Below, piece by piece: positions 34,692 through 45,991 of a DNA stretch of 64,000 bases (position 1 is its first letter; each line of letters begins with the position of its first letter). The notes beneath the pieces are model-generated. The model searched no databases, was not told the origin of the DNA, and saw nothing but the letters and a program-made list of their open reading frames with translations. The position numbers and the translations under genes were made by a program. The stretch is from Rhizomys pruinosus (taxonomy: Eukaryota > Chordata > Mammalia > Rodentia > Spalacidae). The DNA lies in assembly GCA_009823505.1 (NCBI GenBank), contig VZQC01010587.1, positions 158,792-222,791 on the forward strand, in the 5' to 3' direction.

Positions 34692-36325
34692 TAAAACATA
34701 ATAAGGAAAAATTTTAATGGACATTAAAACATCACAAACTCTCTACGAAGTTCTCCAAATCTCTTTCTCCTCTAACACTCTAAAATCCTATGACTAGAAT
34801 TTGCAATGGAATTACTGTGTGTAAACTTACAAGTAATGTCTTATGTCTAAATGTAATTACTGAATAGCCCTCAAGTTGTGGTTTGTAAAAATCATTATTT
34901 CAAAAACAGTCAAAACTGTAAACTTTCAGTCCTGAATAATCAGAAGTGAGCAGATGGAAAAGTTGTGCTTTTATCTTTATTTTTAAATTCTCTGATAGTT
35001 TTGAATTAAAAAATTGTCATTTTTATTCATCCTGTATCTCTAAATTTATAGAAATGGTTTTGAGATGTTTTATCATTAATAGAAATTTCTTAACCTCCGA
35101 AGGAAATTACATTTGTAGTCAAGAAATATTCTAGTCCCTGAAATTCAACTTCATCCAGAAGTTCAACTGCTATACATAAATAGTAGTCTGTTTGGGGGGG
35201 AACATCTGTATATGTTTTTTGAATGTACTTGTTCTGCTCTTTCATCAGGTCACAAGTGGATGGAGTCAGCGATGTAGAATCAAGTCAGCTCTCTCAGATC
35301 ATCACTAAGCATACCAATACTGATGCTTCTAGTCTTTTGTGGATCTATTGATCAGGAGGAGCAATATGTTTCTCATGAAGAATATAAATGGAATCACTTT
35401 GACTAAGCACCATAAATACATTATTTTTCTGAAATATCCCTTCCCACAAATCTTGTTATGTATGAATAATTATAAGAACTAATATAAATTATTCTGTTTC
35501 AGTATGGCAGCTTTGGATTAGGTAATGTTATCTTGTTACTAATAGTTACTGCTGCTTAGTTTCTCTTAAATAGCAAAATGATGACAAACAAATAATCTAT
35601 TTTAGGTTATAAGTTTATTAGTATTCAACTGAAATCAACACATCTTGATAATTCCTGAAGTTTATGACAATGTAAATATACTTTCTTTTAACTGCTCAAT
35701 ATACTAATATGTCATCTATATTTCTGATTATGAAGTCTAACAGACAGTAGAAGAGTATACAATTTATAGTACATATAGTTTCTCTGTCCCTATCTATACT
35801 ATGTCCTTGGGTTAAAAACGAATTCCTTAATCAAAGAAGGAATACTCCTATGAATCTCTCCTTGGGCAGGGGGAGACAGAATTAAACATCTGCCTTTAAA
35901 AACTCACAAACATGGAATCCTAACGCATATAGGGTAATCAAGAATATTTAGAGTTTGTTTCTTAGTCCTGATCACACAATTAAAAAGTGTTGACTGGGTG
36001 TTTTTATTTTATTGAAACAATTGAATGGGAGCTAAAACAGTAAAATCATTTTACTCAAGAAATCTGGAGATTATTATTTACTAAGAATAGTTAACAGTGA
36101 GGATTATCTGAATTTACTAGGAGAGTTGTGAATTATGCTTCCTGTTGCACACAAGATCAATAAGGGCTTGTGTCTGGGTTGATTATTAAAATTCCCATGC
36201 AGAAATGTCTCTTTACTCTCTACAAAGAAGCTCATAGGAGCAAGAATAAAGATAATCTGAAGTTCTTTATCTACACAGTGACACATTTTTTTCTCTTGAA
36301 AAAATATGATATCTTTAATATTCTT
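34408..36325. other. AT-rich non-coding interval
   Basis: Contains a perfect (AT)n run of about 19 units at about 34650-34688. Otherwise apparently single-copy DNA; no gene or named transposon seen. Confidence 0.45.
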
Positions 36326-36340
36326 TCCTGATTTTTTTTT

Positions 36341-36485
36341 TGTTTTTTTGAGACAGGGTCTCCGTATAGCCCCAGCTGTCCTGGAAATCACTCTGTAGAC
36401 CAGGTTGGCCTTGAACTCACAAAGATCCTCCTGCCTCTGCCTCCCAAGTGCTAGGACTAAAGGCGTGCGCCACCATGCCCAGCAC
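36341..36485 (-). mobile_element. B1 SINE with target-site duplication
   Basis: GAGACAGGGTCTCCGTATAG through GGCGTGCGCCACCATGCCCA, the reverse complement of full-length B1. TCCTGATTTTTTTTT flanks it at 36326-36340 and 36486-36500. Confidence 0.95.
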
Positions 36486-36528
36486 TCCTGATTTTTTTTT
36501 CTAAAACTGCTATAAGATTAAATTTGGT

Positions 36529-36530
<2 letters not shown>

Positions 36531-36596
<66 letters not shown>

Positions 36597-36600
36597 TGTA
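36531..36600 (+). repeat. (GT)n(AT)n compound microsatellite
   Basis: GT run followed by an AT run and CATATATGTA. Confidence 0.95.
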
Positions 36601-36689
36601 AATCAGAGATAACAGAGACTCATGTGTTATATCTCTGGCCCCCTATATGATGCAGCAATCTTGAGGAGCTTAGAGCAACCTGAATGGTT

Positions 36690-37010
36690 CAACTCAGATC
36701 CAGACACAGAGGACCCTGTTCTTGGACACATGCATATATCACCAAATGACATTACAAATCTTTCCACATCAGCTTTATTCAACATAATCCCAAACTGGAA
36801 ATGTTCCATATAGCCATCAACAGGAAAAGGAACAAATAAATAGTAGGCTATTCGTATAATGGGATAATACTCAGCAACAAAAAGAATAAACCAATGGAAA
36901 CATCAGTTAAAACAATCTCATGGAAAATCACTCTGACCTATAGAGGGGAAAAGGAAAGATCCAAATATAGTTTCATTTGTATGGAATCTCCAGTCTAACA
37001 ACTATCACAA
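36690..37010 (+). mobile_element. old L1 fragment (end of ORF2 / 3' UTR)
   Basis: CCATATAGCCATCAACAGGA, AATGGGATAATACTCAGCAA then CAAAAAGAATAAACC, and TTTCATTTGTATGGAATCTC are the usual terminal L1 blocks in old mammalian families. Heavily diverged. Confidence 0.65.
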
Positions 37011-37344
37011 CAATTAGTACTGAGTTACTCCTTTGAGTTCACAGTATACAGAATTATTTGTGATTCTTTCCCATGCGGCATATAATTAAAACAATTTGTG
37101 GTGCCTAGAAAGTTAAATTTATTACAATCAATGAATGTCATAGGCTATGAGAGCTTTACTCTCTCAAGGAACCCTAGATGATGATGTTCACTACACTTTA
37201 TGTAGGTGTGCTTTTGTCCCCAGTACACCTTTCTTATTGTCCCAGAGTATCACAGGAAGCTTTTCTTCAGTGGTACTGATCTCTTTAAAACTTAGCTGCT
37301 TTTTCAGCACCAGCCTAAATGCCTTCTGGTCTTGACATTTTTTC
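37011..37344. other. non-coding interval
   Basis: Sequence between an old L1 piece and MaLR internal sequence. It may be more MaLR internal DNA, but I cannot support that. Confidence 0.35.
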
Positions 37345-37690
37345 TGCCAAACAAATTAGTCCATTACCTTTAGATTCAACTGTGTTCAAGTTCTCAGGAC
37401 AGAGGTAGAATGAAACCAGATTCTTGGCCAAAATATCACATGAATGGCCTGTATCCAAGTCTTTGTTCCCCTCTGAGTCATCATGAGCCAGGCCTTCACT
37501 GTCTGCATTTCCCTCAGCAGTCTTGTTTTCTAGGCTCCCAACAGAATGGCCTATTAAGCTCTAGTTTCAGCATGCTAGAATTGTTCTAGCCCAAGTTTCC
37601 AAACTCTTCCACATTCCTCCCTCAAAGAACTTTCAAAGACCCTGAAGTCACATGGTCAGGTTTATCAGAGCAACAACTCTAAAGAGTTCT
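37345..37690 (-). mobile_element. MaLR internal region, antisense, partial
   Basis: Shares ordered blocks with the MaLR internal region at 53930-54231: AAATTAGTCCATT, TTGGCCAAAATATC, AATGGCCTATTAAGCTCT, TCTAGCCCAAGTTTCCAA and CACATGGTCAGGTT. This is the 5' part of the non-autonomous ERVL-MaLR internal sequence read in reverse. It is non-coding and joins the LTR that follows. Confidence 0.75.
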
Positions 37691-37835
37691 AATTTCATTG
37701 TTGTTGCTGTGAATAAAGTTGGAAATGGGTTTGGTTTGGCTCAGGGTTACAGGTTATAGCCTCTCCTGGTGGGAAAGTCATGTAGCAGAAACTTGAGTAG
37801 CTGGTCACATTGTATCCATAGCCAGAAAGCAGAAT

Positions 37836-37897
<62 letters not shown>

Positions 37898-38055
37898 GTT
37901 TACTTTCTCCTTTTCATATAGTCTTGCATCCCACAGAATGAGGCCACTGACAGTACTAAGGCCTTCCTAACTCAGTTGGCCTAGTCAAGATAATTCCCCA
38001 GAGGCCATCTCTCAAGATTCCAGATCTTGTTAAGTTGACAACTGAGATGAAGCAT
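37691..38055 (-). mobile_element. MaLR LTR, antisense
   Basis: On the minus strand it carries GTTGTCAACTTAACAAGATC near its start, a CT repeat (plus-strand GA run, 37838-37891) and an end around ATTCACAGCAACAACAATG, followed directly by MaLR internal sequence. That is the layout of a rodent ORR1/MT-type LTR. The outer boundary is approximate. Confidence 0.65.
37838..37891 (+). repeat. (GA)n microsatellite inside the LTR
   Basis: About 27 GA units, an expansion of the CT-rich stretch normally found in this LTR type. Confidence 0.95.
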
Positions 38056-38127
38056 ACATGCTTCGAAGGCTAAAAATACCTCCAGAGATGCTTGAAGGAC
38101 ATGGGAGTTCTTAAAAAAGTTCTTTGA

Positions 38128-38245
38128 GCTGGGCACAATGATACATGCCATTATTTTCAGGAGCGTAAAGTAGGATGGTCATTTGAACCCAAGCATTTGA
38201 AGCTAGCCCAGGCAACATATTATATTTTGGTCTCAAAAACTAAAT
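38128..38245 (+). mobile_element. old monomeric 7SL-derived SINE
   Basis: GCTGGGCACAATGATACATG, GAACCCAAGCATTTGAAGCT and AGCCCAGGCAACATA then GGTCTCAAAAAC resemble a proto-B1/FLAM monomer without the B1 internal duplication. Confidence 0.65.
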
Positions 38246-38384
38246 GAGCAAAAATATTGTTTGCTTACCTACTTCAGAGAAGTTCATAATGACATTCTTT
38301 CAGTACTAGAGTATATTTTATTCTTTTATGAATTCACTGAAGTTGTGGTTATCTGCAAAAGACTTCACACTGAGGCTCAACATT

Positions 38385-38670
38385 TCATCACAGATGGAGG
38401 AGGAGCCCATGAGGCCCCATCTCTTCCTGAGAGTCTATTAGCAGTTAATGGTTGCCGGAGGAAAAGTCTCATTTTTTTAGCTGTGGAGCCACTACTAAGT
38501 TGCCCATGCTCTAGTAAATAACCTCCCCCAATTGCTCATGAACATAGGAGAGGACAAGTTGTAGAGGAGAAGGGATTCAGCAGGAGAGGGAGGGATGTGA
38601 GGTGGGAACGAGGAAGTGAAGATAACTGAAGTTCATTTACTTGTATGAAACTTTCAAAAATAAAACAACA
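38385..38670 (+). mobile_element. Lx-type L1 3' UTR fragment
   Basis: GGAGCCCATGAGGCCCCATC, TTAGCAGTTAATGGTTGCCG and AAGTTGCCCATGCTCTAGTA then AATAACC, a purine-rich tract and AAAATAAAACAAC tail. The same blocks recur at 50960-51415 and 55700-55900. 5'-truncated old rodent L1. Confidence 0.75.
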
Positions 38671-38694
38671 GAAAAATTATCATATTTTTAAAAA

Positions 38695-38915
38695 GTATTT
38701 TATTTCTTTTATTTTATGTGTATGGATGTATTACCTGCGAGCATGTAAGCGCACATGTGTTGTACAATACCTGCAGAAGTTAGAAGAGAGTGTGAGATCC
38801 CCTGGAACTGGAGTTACAGATGGTTGTTAGCCATTGTGTGGGTCCTGGGAATTGAACCTGGGTCCCCTGTAACAGCAGCCAGTGCTCTTAATTGCTGAAC
38901 CATCTCTTCAGCCCT
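38695..38915 (-). mobile_element. B2 SINE
   Basis: T-rich tail at the left, body with GAGTTACAGATGGTTGTTAG, head complement TTGCTGAACCATCTCTTCAG at the right. Flanking ATCATAT is a weak candidate target-site duplication. Confidence 0.9.
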
Positions 38916-40325
38916 CATCATCATATATAACAATATATTTAAGGAAAGAACATATAATGAAAGTTCTAAAGGAACAATAATTACACTTTTTTTGAAACCC
39001 CTTGACAATTTTTTACTACTTTCAGTCTATATGCTCAGAAAGCAGTAAATGAATTACAACAAAAATTCAAAGGGCTCATTTTCCTGATGTCTGATGAAGA
39101 ATAATCTCTTAGCTGCAAACCAGTTGAAAGCATAATGAGCTTGCTATTTTAGTGCTAGATGCAAGGCTATTGGCAAGAGGAGTTCCCATACTTCCCAAGT
39201 CTTAGTGGCCACAATCAGGTGGCTTTCACCAATCACCTGCAGCTCCCAGAAGCCAGTTCCCATCATGTCCCCTTCCCAGCCCTCTGACTGCTCTTTGTAG
39301 GTAGCTTTGCTCTGCTCTGCTCTGCTCAGGAACTTTTATGGCTACCGACTTTTCACCCTATTTCACTCTCCTAGTGGACTCTTTTTTTCATCCACCATAA
39401 TCCAATCAACTGGAGGCGAGTATGCCAGGGCATTCTACAGCACTGCCCTCAGCCTGGCCTGTCTGCAGAAGAAATTAGCACAATCTCACTAGAAAGGCAG
39501 GAAGGGCAAGAGGGATAACAGTAACTGGAGGAAAATAGCTGCAGTTCACATTATAGTTGTCATGTGGGAAGCATTATTCTTCCATATTCTGGCTATTTAG
39601 GGACTTGGAGAGCATATCTTTCATATTTAGATGTCTCTACAAAGGTCTCTCGAGTTAATCTATTTCTAAAAGTTCATACTAAAATTGAAGGATGGGCTTA
39701 GAAAAGGTAACCCAATCAGATCCATTATTATACAGTCAAAGAGAGAAGAAAAGAATGACTTACCTATTCAGGCAAGACATAAATGGGAACTTAGGGGCTG
39801 TATCTCAACTGAGTGGTGATTTTTGCCTCAGAAGCTCTATTCTTAAGCAATATTCATAATCTCTGAGGTTGAAACTTTCCTTTAGTGTTTTGGAAATCAG
39901 AGATGGAAAATTTAAGTGGACAGTACTGGCTAAGAGCCAATGCACGCTAGTTGGAAGCAGGGGCAGGGAGGGGGTTGTTATTTAAAACCACAACTGAATG
40001 TAGTGGTTTTTGTCCTTTCCGTGGAAGAGACAGGAGTAGAGGGAGGATGATTCATTTGCAGAGAAAATAAATCTATTCAGCGCCCCTTTCCCATACAAGA
40101 TGAAATGGAAAGGGAACTGGGGGGTGGGGTGGCTCAGGCATAGGTGGCCTGTGAGGTAACAGTACATTAATGGGTCTTTGGATGCACAGTCTTTGTACTG
40201 AGTGTGAAGACAGAGGCACCAGAATCAAAGTGGATTACTTTCATAGGAATTAGGAAGGCAGATAATAGAAGAAAAAAAGGAAAAATGAAGTCCTGGAACA
40301 AAGTAAAGAGTGCATAGAGCATTTC
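38916..40325. other. non-coding interval upstream of the full-length L1
   Basis: Single-copy-looking DNA with a short (CTCTG)n run near 39309-39328. No gene recognised. It is the pre-insertion flank of the L1. Confidence 0.45.
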
Positions 40326-40341
40326 AAAGTTTCCAATGCTG
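40326..40341 (+). repeat. 5' target-site duplication of the full-length L1
   Basis: AAAGTTTCCAATGCTG, identical to 48287-48302. The leading As of the 3' copy merge with the poly(A) tail, so the true duplication is 13-16 bases. Confidence 0.96.
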
Positions 40342-40791
40342 GAGCTGGGGCCTTGAGGGCGGGACCCGGGCGCTGGGCCAGAGGGTCCGGAGAGTCCGGC
40401 GGCCAGGGCGGCTACGCCTTTGAGCAGGATACCCAGAAGCCACCTGGGCGAGTAGCTTGGGTTGCTGGGGCCTTGAGGGCGGGACCCGGGCGCTGGGCCA
40501 GAGGGTCCGGAGAGTCCGGCGGCCAGGGCGGCTGCGCCTTTGAGCAGGCTGCCGGGGCGCGGGCTAGATCAGGCAAACCCCCCCCCCCCGTTGGAGAACC
40601 TTCAGAACAAGAAGAGAAGAGTGCTTTGGCTTCCAATACCTAATATAGCAACAAAATTGAAAAGCAGACAAGTCCATACTCCATAAACAAGGAGGAGGAA
40701 GGGGAACAACAACAACAACAAAAAAGTTATCTGAAGGAGGAAAGCAAAACCGTCTGCTATTTGTGATCTAAACCACAAAAGGGAAGCCCAC
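40342..40791 (+). promoter_or_regulatory. L1 5' UTR with two tandem GC-rich monomers
   Basis: A 120-bp unit starts at 40344 and again at 40464. The copies agree almost perfectly over their first ~87 bases (GCTGGGGCCTTGAGGGCGGG and onwards, one A/G difference in GGCT(A/G)CGCC), after which the second copy diverges into a non-monomer leader. In rodent L1s such monomers carry the internal pol II promoter. The unit contains GGGCGGGA and many CpGs. Only two monomers are retained, so promoter strength may be modest. A 9-10 base C run lies at 40580-40589. Confidence 0.85.
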
Positions 40792-42114
40792 ATGCCAGGG
40801 ACACGACGAAGGGACAACATGGGAAAGACACAGGATAATCCTGCACCAAGCTCTACCAAACCTGTAGGAGACAGCTACAATGGGAACCCCTTGGAGGAGA
40901 ACCAAGGAACAGATCTTAGAGGAATAATTGCAGACCTATGCAGAGAAATTAAAGAACATAAAGAGGAATTCAGAGAACTAAAGAGAGAGAATGAAAAACT
41001 CAAAAAGGACCTAGAGGGATACAATGACAAACATCAGAAAGAACTAAAGGAACAGATTGACAAACTCCGGAAAGAACTAGAGGGAGAAAAAAATAAAGAA
41101 TATAGAGAACTAAAGAGAGAGAATGAAAAACTCAAAAAGGACCTAGAGGGATACAATGACAAACTTCAGAAAGAACTAAAGGAACAGACCAACAAACTCC
41201 AGAAAGAACTAGAGGGAGAAAAAAACAAACTCCGAAAGGAAGTAGAAACACTGAAAAAGGAAGCCAACCAACGAAGTAAGGAGCACCAAGAAGAGATTGA
41301 GAAGCACCAAGAAGAGATTGAGGAGCTCAAAAAGGAAATGGAAGTACTAAAAAAAACACAGGATGAAATGAAAAAGGAATTAGAACACACATTCAATCAA
41401 GAAGAAAGGAAAGGAAAAAGCCTCAGAAGTAGAATGGAGGAAGCAGAACAAAGAATATCAGATCTGGAAGATAACACAGAGCAATTAAAAAGCTCAAATA
41501 AAGACTATGAAAAATTTAAAAATACACAAACGTGGAACAACCAGGAAATATGGGACACTATGAAAAGGTCAAACGTCCGTATCATAGGAATAGAGGAAGG
41601 AGAAGAATCTCAAGAGAATAGTATTGATCAGATCTTCAACAGAATAATAGATGAAAACTTCCCCAAACTAAAAATAGACAAACCCATACAAATACAAGAA
41701 GCACATAGGACCCCAAACAGACAAGATCAGAAAAGAAACACCCCACGCCATATTATAGTTAAAATGCTAGATGCCCAAAATAAAGACAAAATTCTGAGGG
41801 CTACAAAAGAAAAACAAGTCACATACAAAGGGAAACCCATCAGAATTACAACTGACTTCTCGCCTCAAACCATGAAAGCAAGAAGAACATGGAGCAAAGC
41901 ATTCCCAGTGTTAAGGGACTACGGATGCCAACCCAGAATACTTTACCCAGCAAAAATGTCGACTATACTTGAAGGAGAGAGAAAAATCTTCCATGACATA
42001 AACAAGATGATGGAATACATGTCTGGAAAACCAACTCTTCATAAAATACTTGAAGCAATTCAAAGGGTAGAAGAGAGGAGCAACAATCCTCAAACACCTA
42101 GGAAAAGAAACTAA
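40792..42114 (+). CDS. ORF1: L1 ORF1 protein (RNA-binding chaperone), extended coiled coil
   Basis: 440 codons, uninterrupted. ORF1p forms trimers, coats L1 RNA in cytoplasmic particles and acts as a nucleic acid chaperone during reverse transcription. Order: short basic N-terminus; very long Glu/Lys-rich coiled coil (about residues 45-235); RRM domain with RNP-like NVRIIGIEEGEE at about 261-272 and PRHIIVKM near 318; C-terminal domain with YPAKM at 385-389 (YPAKL in other L1s). Mouse and human proteins are about 340-370 residues; the excess is in the coiled coil, where residues 61-104 are repeated as 105-148 (38 of 44 match), plus a short HQEEIE repeat. Met10 (ATG at 40819) has the better start context and aligns with the usual MGK N-terminus, so it may be the true start. 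Confidence 0.96.
   Translation: MPGTRRRDNMGKTQDNPAPSSTKPVGDSYNGNPLEENQGTDLRGIIADLCREIKEHKEEFRELKRENEKLKKDLEGYNDKHQKELKEQIDKLRKELEGEKNKEYRELKRENEKLKKDLEGYNDKLQKELKEQTNKLQKELEGEKNKLRKEVETLKKEANQRSKEHQEEIEKHQEEIEELKKEMEVLKKTQDEMKKELEHTFNQEERKGKSLRSRMEEAEQRISDLEDNTEQLKSSNKDYEKFKNTQTWNNQEIWDTMKRSNVRIIGIEEGEESQENSIDQIFNRIIDENFPKLKIDKPIQIQEAHRTPNRQDQKRNTPRHIIVKMLDAQNKDKILRATKEKQVTYKGKPIRITTDFSPQTMKARRTWSKAFPVLRDYGCQPRILYPAKMSTILEGERKIFHDINKMMEYMSGKPTLHKILEAIQRVEERSNNPQTPRKRN
40972..41235 (+). repeat. 132-bp in-frame tandem duplication in ORF1
   Basis: Unit 1 is 40972-41103 and unit 2 is 41104-41235. Both contain GAGAATGAAAAACTCAAAAA and GACCTAGAGGGATACAATGA. The period of 44 codons is not a whole number of heptads (6 heptads plus 2), so the coiled coil must absorb a stutter or skip at each junction. 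Confidence 0.95.
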
Positions 42115-42157
42115 TAAAACATAACCATAGGAGCAAAATCAGAGGCTAGAAGCCCAA

Positions 42158-45100
42158 ATGGATAATAAAATGAAAGGAAGCAACATCCATCTTTCAATTA
42201 TAACCTTAAATATTAATGGGCTAAACTCCCCAATCAAAAGGCATAGACTGGGAGAATGGATTAGGAAACAAAACCCATCTATATGCTGTCTACAAGAAAC
42301 CCATCTCAATTTCAATGATAGGCACCAACTTAAGGTGAAGGGATGGAAGAAAGTATTCCAAGCAAATGGTACCAAAAAGAAAGCAGGTGTGGCTATTCTA
42401 ATATCAGACAAAATAGACTTCAAAGCAAAAGAAATCAAAAGAGACAAAGAGGGCCACTACATCTTTATTAAAGGAACAATTGACGATGAAGATTTCACAA
42501 TTATAAATATATATGCACCAAACACCGGTGCACCAAACTTTATAAAGACAATTCTTCAGGATCTCAAGGCACAGATTAACCCCAGCACACTAATACTAGG
42601 GGACTTCAATACCCCATTAAGTCCCCTAGACAGGTCAACAGGACAAAGGATAAACAGAGAGACATCCGAACTAAATGACACAATACACCAAATGGACCTC
42701 ACAGACATCTATCGAATATTTCACCCAAACACCAGAGAATACACTTTCTACTCAGCACCTCATGGAACATTCTCCAAAATAGACCATATACTGGGACACA
42801 GGGAAAAACTCAACAAATATAAAAAGATTGAAATAATCTCATGCATTCTATCAGACCACAGTGCAATAAAACTCAATATCAACACCAGAATAAACCCTAC
42901 ATCCTACAGGAACACATGGAGACTAAACAACACTCTCCTGAATAATGAGTGGGTCAAGGAAGAAATAAAGAAAGAAATAAAAACATTCCTGGAACTGAAT
43001 GACAATGATAAAACAACACAGCAAAATCTATGGGACACTTTAAAAGCAGTCCTAAGAGGGAAGTTTATAGCTCTAAGTGCCTACATTAAAAAAACAGAAA
43101 GAACACAAGTGAATGACCTAACACTGCAGCTAAAAATACTTGAGAAACAACAACAAATGAACCCTAAACGGAGCAGACAAGAAGAAATAACAAAAATCAG
43201 AGCAGAGATCAATGAAATAGAAACAAAGAAAACCATACAAAAAATCAATGAATCCAAAAGCTGGTTCTTTGAGAGAATAAACAAGATAGACAGACCTCTA
43301 GCCCAGTTAACCAAAAGAAAGAGGGAACAACTCCAAATCAACAGAATCAGTGATGAAAGGGGAAACATCACAACAGACAATGAAAAAATCCAGACAATCA
43401 TACGGGACTACTTCAAAAACTTATACTCTACTAAGTTTGAAAACCTAGAAGAAATGGATGAATATCTGAAATCCTGGGAATCACCAAAGCTCAACCAAGA
43501 AGAGATTGACAGCCTAAACAGACCAATAGTACAGGAAGAAATCGAAGATGTAATAAGTAGCCTCCCAACCAAAAAATGCCCAGGCCCGGATGGTTTCACG
43601 GCAGAATTTTATAAAATATTTCGAAAAGACATACAACCATTACTACTTAAATTGTTTAGAAGGATACAAACGGAGGGACTTCTCCCAGAATCCTTCTATG
43701 AGGCCAGCATTACGCTACTACCAAAACCAGGGAAAGATACAACCAAAAAGGAGAACTATAGACCCATCTCCCTAATGAACACAGATGCCAAAATTCTAAA
43801 CAGGATTCTGGCAAATCGCATACAGACTCACATCAAGAAAATCATCCACCATGACCAAGTTGGATTCATACCAGAGATGCAGGGATGGTTCAACATACGA
43901 AAATCAATAAACATCATCAAACATATCAATGGACTGAAGGACAAAAACCACACCATCATTTCAATTGATGCGGAGAAAGCCTTTGACAAAATCCAGCATC
44001 CTTTCATGTTTAAAGTCCTGGAGGGAATTGGCCTAGAGGGATCATTCCTCAATGTAATCAAAGCCATATACAGGAAACCCACAGCCAATATCATCCTAAA
44101 TGGGGAAATGACAGAAGCATTCCCCTTGAAGGTAGGAACTCGGCAAGGCTGCCCCCTGTCACCACTCCTCTTCAATATAGTGCTGGAAACCCTTGCAAGG
44201 GCAATAAGGCAAGAAAAGGAAATTAAAGGAGTTCTAATTGGAAAAGAGGAAATCAAGCTATCCCTTTTTGCTGATGATATGATTGTCTACCTAAGGGATG
44301 CTAAGAACTCCACCAGAAAACTCCTAGAAATGATTAAGAGCTTTGGTAAAGTGGCAGGATACAAAATAAATCTAGAAAAATCAGTAGCCTTTCTTTACAC
44401 CAACAACAAGCAACTGAAGAAGGACTACAAGGAGACCTTCCCACTCACAATAGCCTCAAAAACAATAAAATACCTAGGAACAAACCTAACCAAAGACACC
44501 AAGGATCTCTACAACAAAAATTTTAAACCCCTGAAAAAGGAAATTGAGGAAGACATCAGAAGATGGACAAACCTCCCATGCTCATGGATTGGGAAAATAA
44601 ATATAGTAAAAATGTCCATCCTACCCAAACTAGTGTACAGATTTAATGCAATCCCAATCAAAATCCCCAAGAGTTTCTTCACAGGCTTGGAAAAAAAAAT
44701 CCTCAATTTCATTTGGAAAAACAAAAGACCCCGAATAGCCAAAGCAATCCTGAGTGAAAAGAGCAATACAGGGGGGATCGCTATACCAGACATCAAACTA
44801 TACTACAGGGCTATAGTCATAAAAACAGCTTGGTACTGGCACAAAAACAGACCAGTGGACCAATGGAATAAAACTGAAGATCCAAACCTGAGCTCATACA
44901 ATTTCAGCCACCTCATATTTGACAAGGGGGCCAAGAATACACAATGGAGGAAAGACAGCATCTTCAGCAAGTGGTGTTGGCAAAACTGGATCACCACTTG
45001 TAGAAGAATGAAATTAAACCCCTACCTCTCACCTTGTACAAAGGTCAACTCCAGATGGACCAAAGACCTCAACGTGAAACCCCAAACTCTGGAGGTGATA

Positions 45101-45991
45101 GAAGAGAAGCTTGGCAGCAGACTACAAGACATAGGTGTAGGAAAAGACTTCCTAAATCAGACAGCAGCTGCACAAGAAATAAGATCGACAATTGACAAAT
45201 GGGACCTCATTAAACTCAAAAGCTTCTGTACATCAAAGGAAGCAATAAAGGAAGTGAGGAGAAGACCCACAGAGTGGGAGGAAACCTTCACAGCAGATAC
45301 ATCTGACAAAGCATTAATTTCCAGAGTATACAAGCTACTCAAAAAACAAAGAAGAAAGAAAACAAATGAATCACTCAAAAGATGGAGCAAAGATCTGAAT
45401 AGAGACTTCACAGAGGAGGAATTAGAGATGGCTGAGAAACATCTTAAGAACTGTTCAACATCTCTGATAATTAAGGAAATGCAAATTAAAACCACTTTGA
45501 GATATCACCTTACTCCAATAAGACTGGCTAGGATCAGGAACACGAATGTTACCAAATGCTGGAGAGGTTGCGGGGAAAGGGGAACACTCATCCATTGCTG
45601 GTGGGAATGTAAACTAGTACAGCCACTATGGAAAACAGTGTGGAGAACCCTTAAAAGACTCAAAATGAGCCTTCCATTTGACCCAGTCATACCACTCCTG
45701 GGTATATACCCACAAGACACAACTTACTGCAAAGATACATGCACAGCTATGTTTATTGCAGCTCTGTTCACAATAGCAAAAAGCTGGAACCAGCCCAGGT
45801 GCCCCTCAACTGACGAGTGGATAGAGAAAATGTGGTACATGTATACAATGGAGTTCTATGCAGCAGTAAAGAGGGACAACATCATGAACTTTGCAGGTAA
45901 ATGGATGGAGCTGGAAGACATTATGTTAAGTGAAGTAACACAGTCCCAGAAAAACAAACGACAAATGGTGTCCCTCATATGTGGATGCTAG
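42158..45991 (+). CDS. ORF2: L1 ORF2 protein: endonuclease and reverse transcriptase
   Basis: 1277 codons, no stop or frameshift. ORF2p nicks target DNA and uses the exposed 3' end to prime copying of L1 RNA. Apurinic-type endonuclease is in the first ~245 residues: Asn18 (LNINGLN), Glu47 (QETH), Asp149 (GDFNT), His234 region (SDHSAI). The reverse transcriptase shows Asp604 in [12 protein letters not shown] (motif A), [13 protein letters not shown] (motif B) and FADD at 704-707 (motif C). The C-terminal Cys-rich region starts CWRGCGERG at 1134 with HCWWEC following. All catalytic residues I can place are present. Met5 (ATG at 42170) aligns with the human ORF2 start, giving 1273 residues, close to the usual 1275-1281. 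ORF2 starts 43 bases after the ORF1 stop, in keeping with inefficient re-initiation. Confidence 0.97.
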   Translation: MDNKMKGSNIHLSIITLNINGLNSPIKRHRLGEWIRKQNPSICCLQETHLNFNDRHQLKVKGWKKVFQANGTKKKAGVAILISDKIDFKAKEIKRDKEGHYIFIKGTIDDEDFTIINIYAPNTGAPNFIKTILQDLKAQINPSTLILGDFNTPLSPLDRSTGQRINRETSELNDTIHQMDLTDIYRIFHPNTREYTFYSAPHGTFSKIDHILGHREKLNKYKKIEIISCILSDHSAIKLNINTRINPTSYRNTWRLNNTLLNNEWVKEEIKKEIKTFLELNDNDKTTQQNLWDTLKAVLRGKFIALSAYIKKTERTQVNDLTLQLKILEKQQQMNPKRSRQEEITKIRAEINEIETKKTIQKINESKSWFFERINKIDRPLAQLTKRKREQLQINRISDERGNITTDNEKIQTIIRDYFKNLYSTKFENLEEMDEYLKSWESPKLNQEEIDSLNRPIVQEEIEDVISSLPTKKCPGPDGFTAEFYKIFRKDIQPLLLKLFRRIQTEGLLPESFYEASITLLPKPGKDTTKKENYRPISLMNTDAKILNRILANRIQTHIKKIIHHDQVGFIPEMQGWFNIRKSINIIKHINGLKDKNHTIISIDAEKAFDKIQHPFMFKVLEGIGLEGSFLNVIKAIYRKPTANIILNGEMTEAFPLKVGTRQGCPLSPLLFNIVLETLARAIRQEKEIKGVLIGKEEIKLSLFADDMIVYLRDAKNSTRKLLEMIKSFGKVAGYKINLEKSVAFLYTNNKQLKKDYKETFPLTIASKTIKYLGTNLTKDTKDLYNKNFKPLKKEIEEDIRRWTNLPCSWIGKINIVKMSILPKLVYRFNAIPIKIPKSFFTGLEKKILNFIWKNKRPRIAKAILSEKSNTGGIAIPDIKLYYRAIVIKTAWYWHKNRPVDQWNKTEDPNLSSYNFSHLIFDKGAKNTQWRKDSIFSKWCWQNWITTCRRMKLNPYLSPCTKVNSRWTKDLNVKPQTLEVIEEKLGSRLQDIGVGKDFLNQTAAAQEIRSTIDKWDLIKLKSFCTSKEAIKEVRRRPTEWEETFTADTSDKALISRVYKLLKKQRRKKTNESLKRWSKDLNRDFTEEELEMAEKHLKNCSTSLIIKEMQIKTTLRYHLTPIRLARIRNTNVTKCWRGCGERGTLIHCWWECKLVQPLWKTVWRTLKRLKMSLPFDPVIPLLGIYPQDTTYCKDTCTAMFIAALFTIAKSWNQPRCPSTDEWIEKMWYMYTMEFYAAVKRDNIMNFAGKWMELEDIMLSEVTQSQKNKRQMVSLICGC

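Noticed and set aside
43081..45720. Numerous antisense frames over L1 ORF2, up to 142 codons
   Set aside because: Shadows of the ORF2 coding frame on the other strand.
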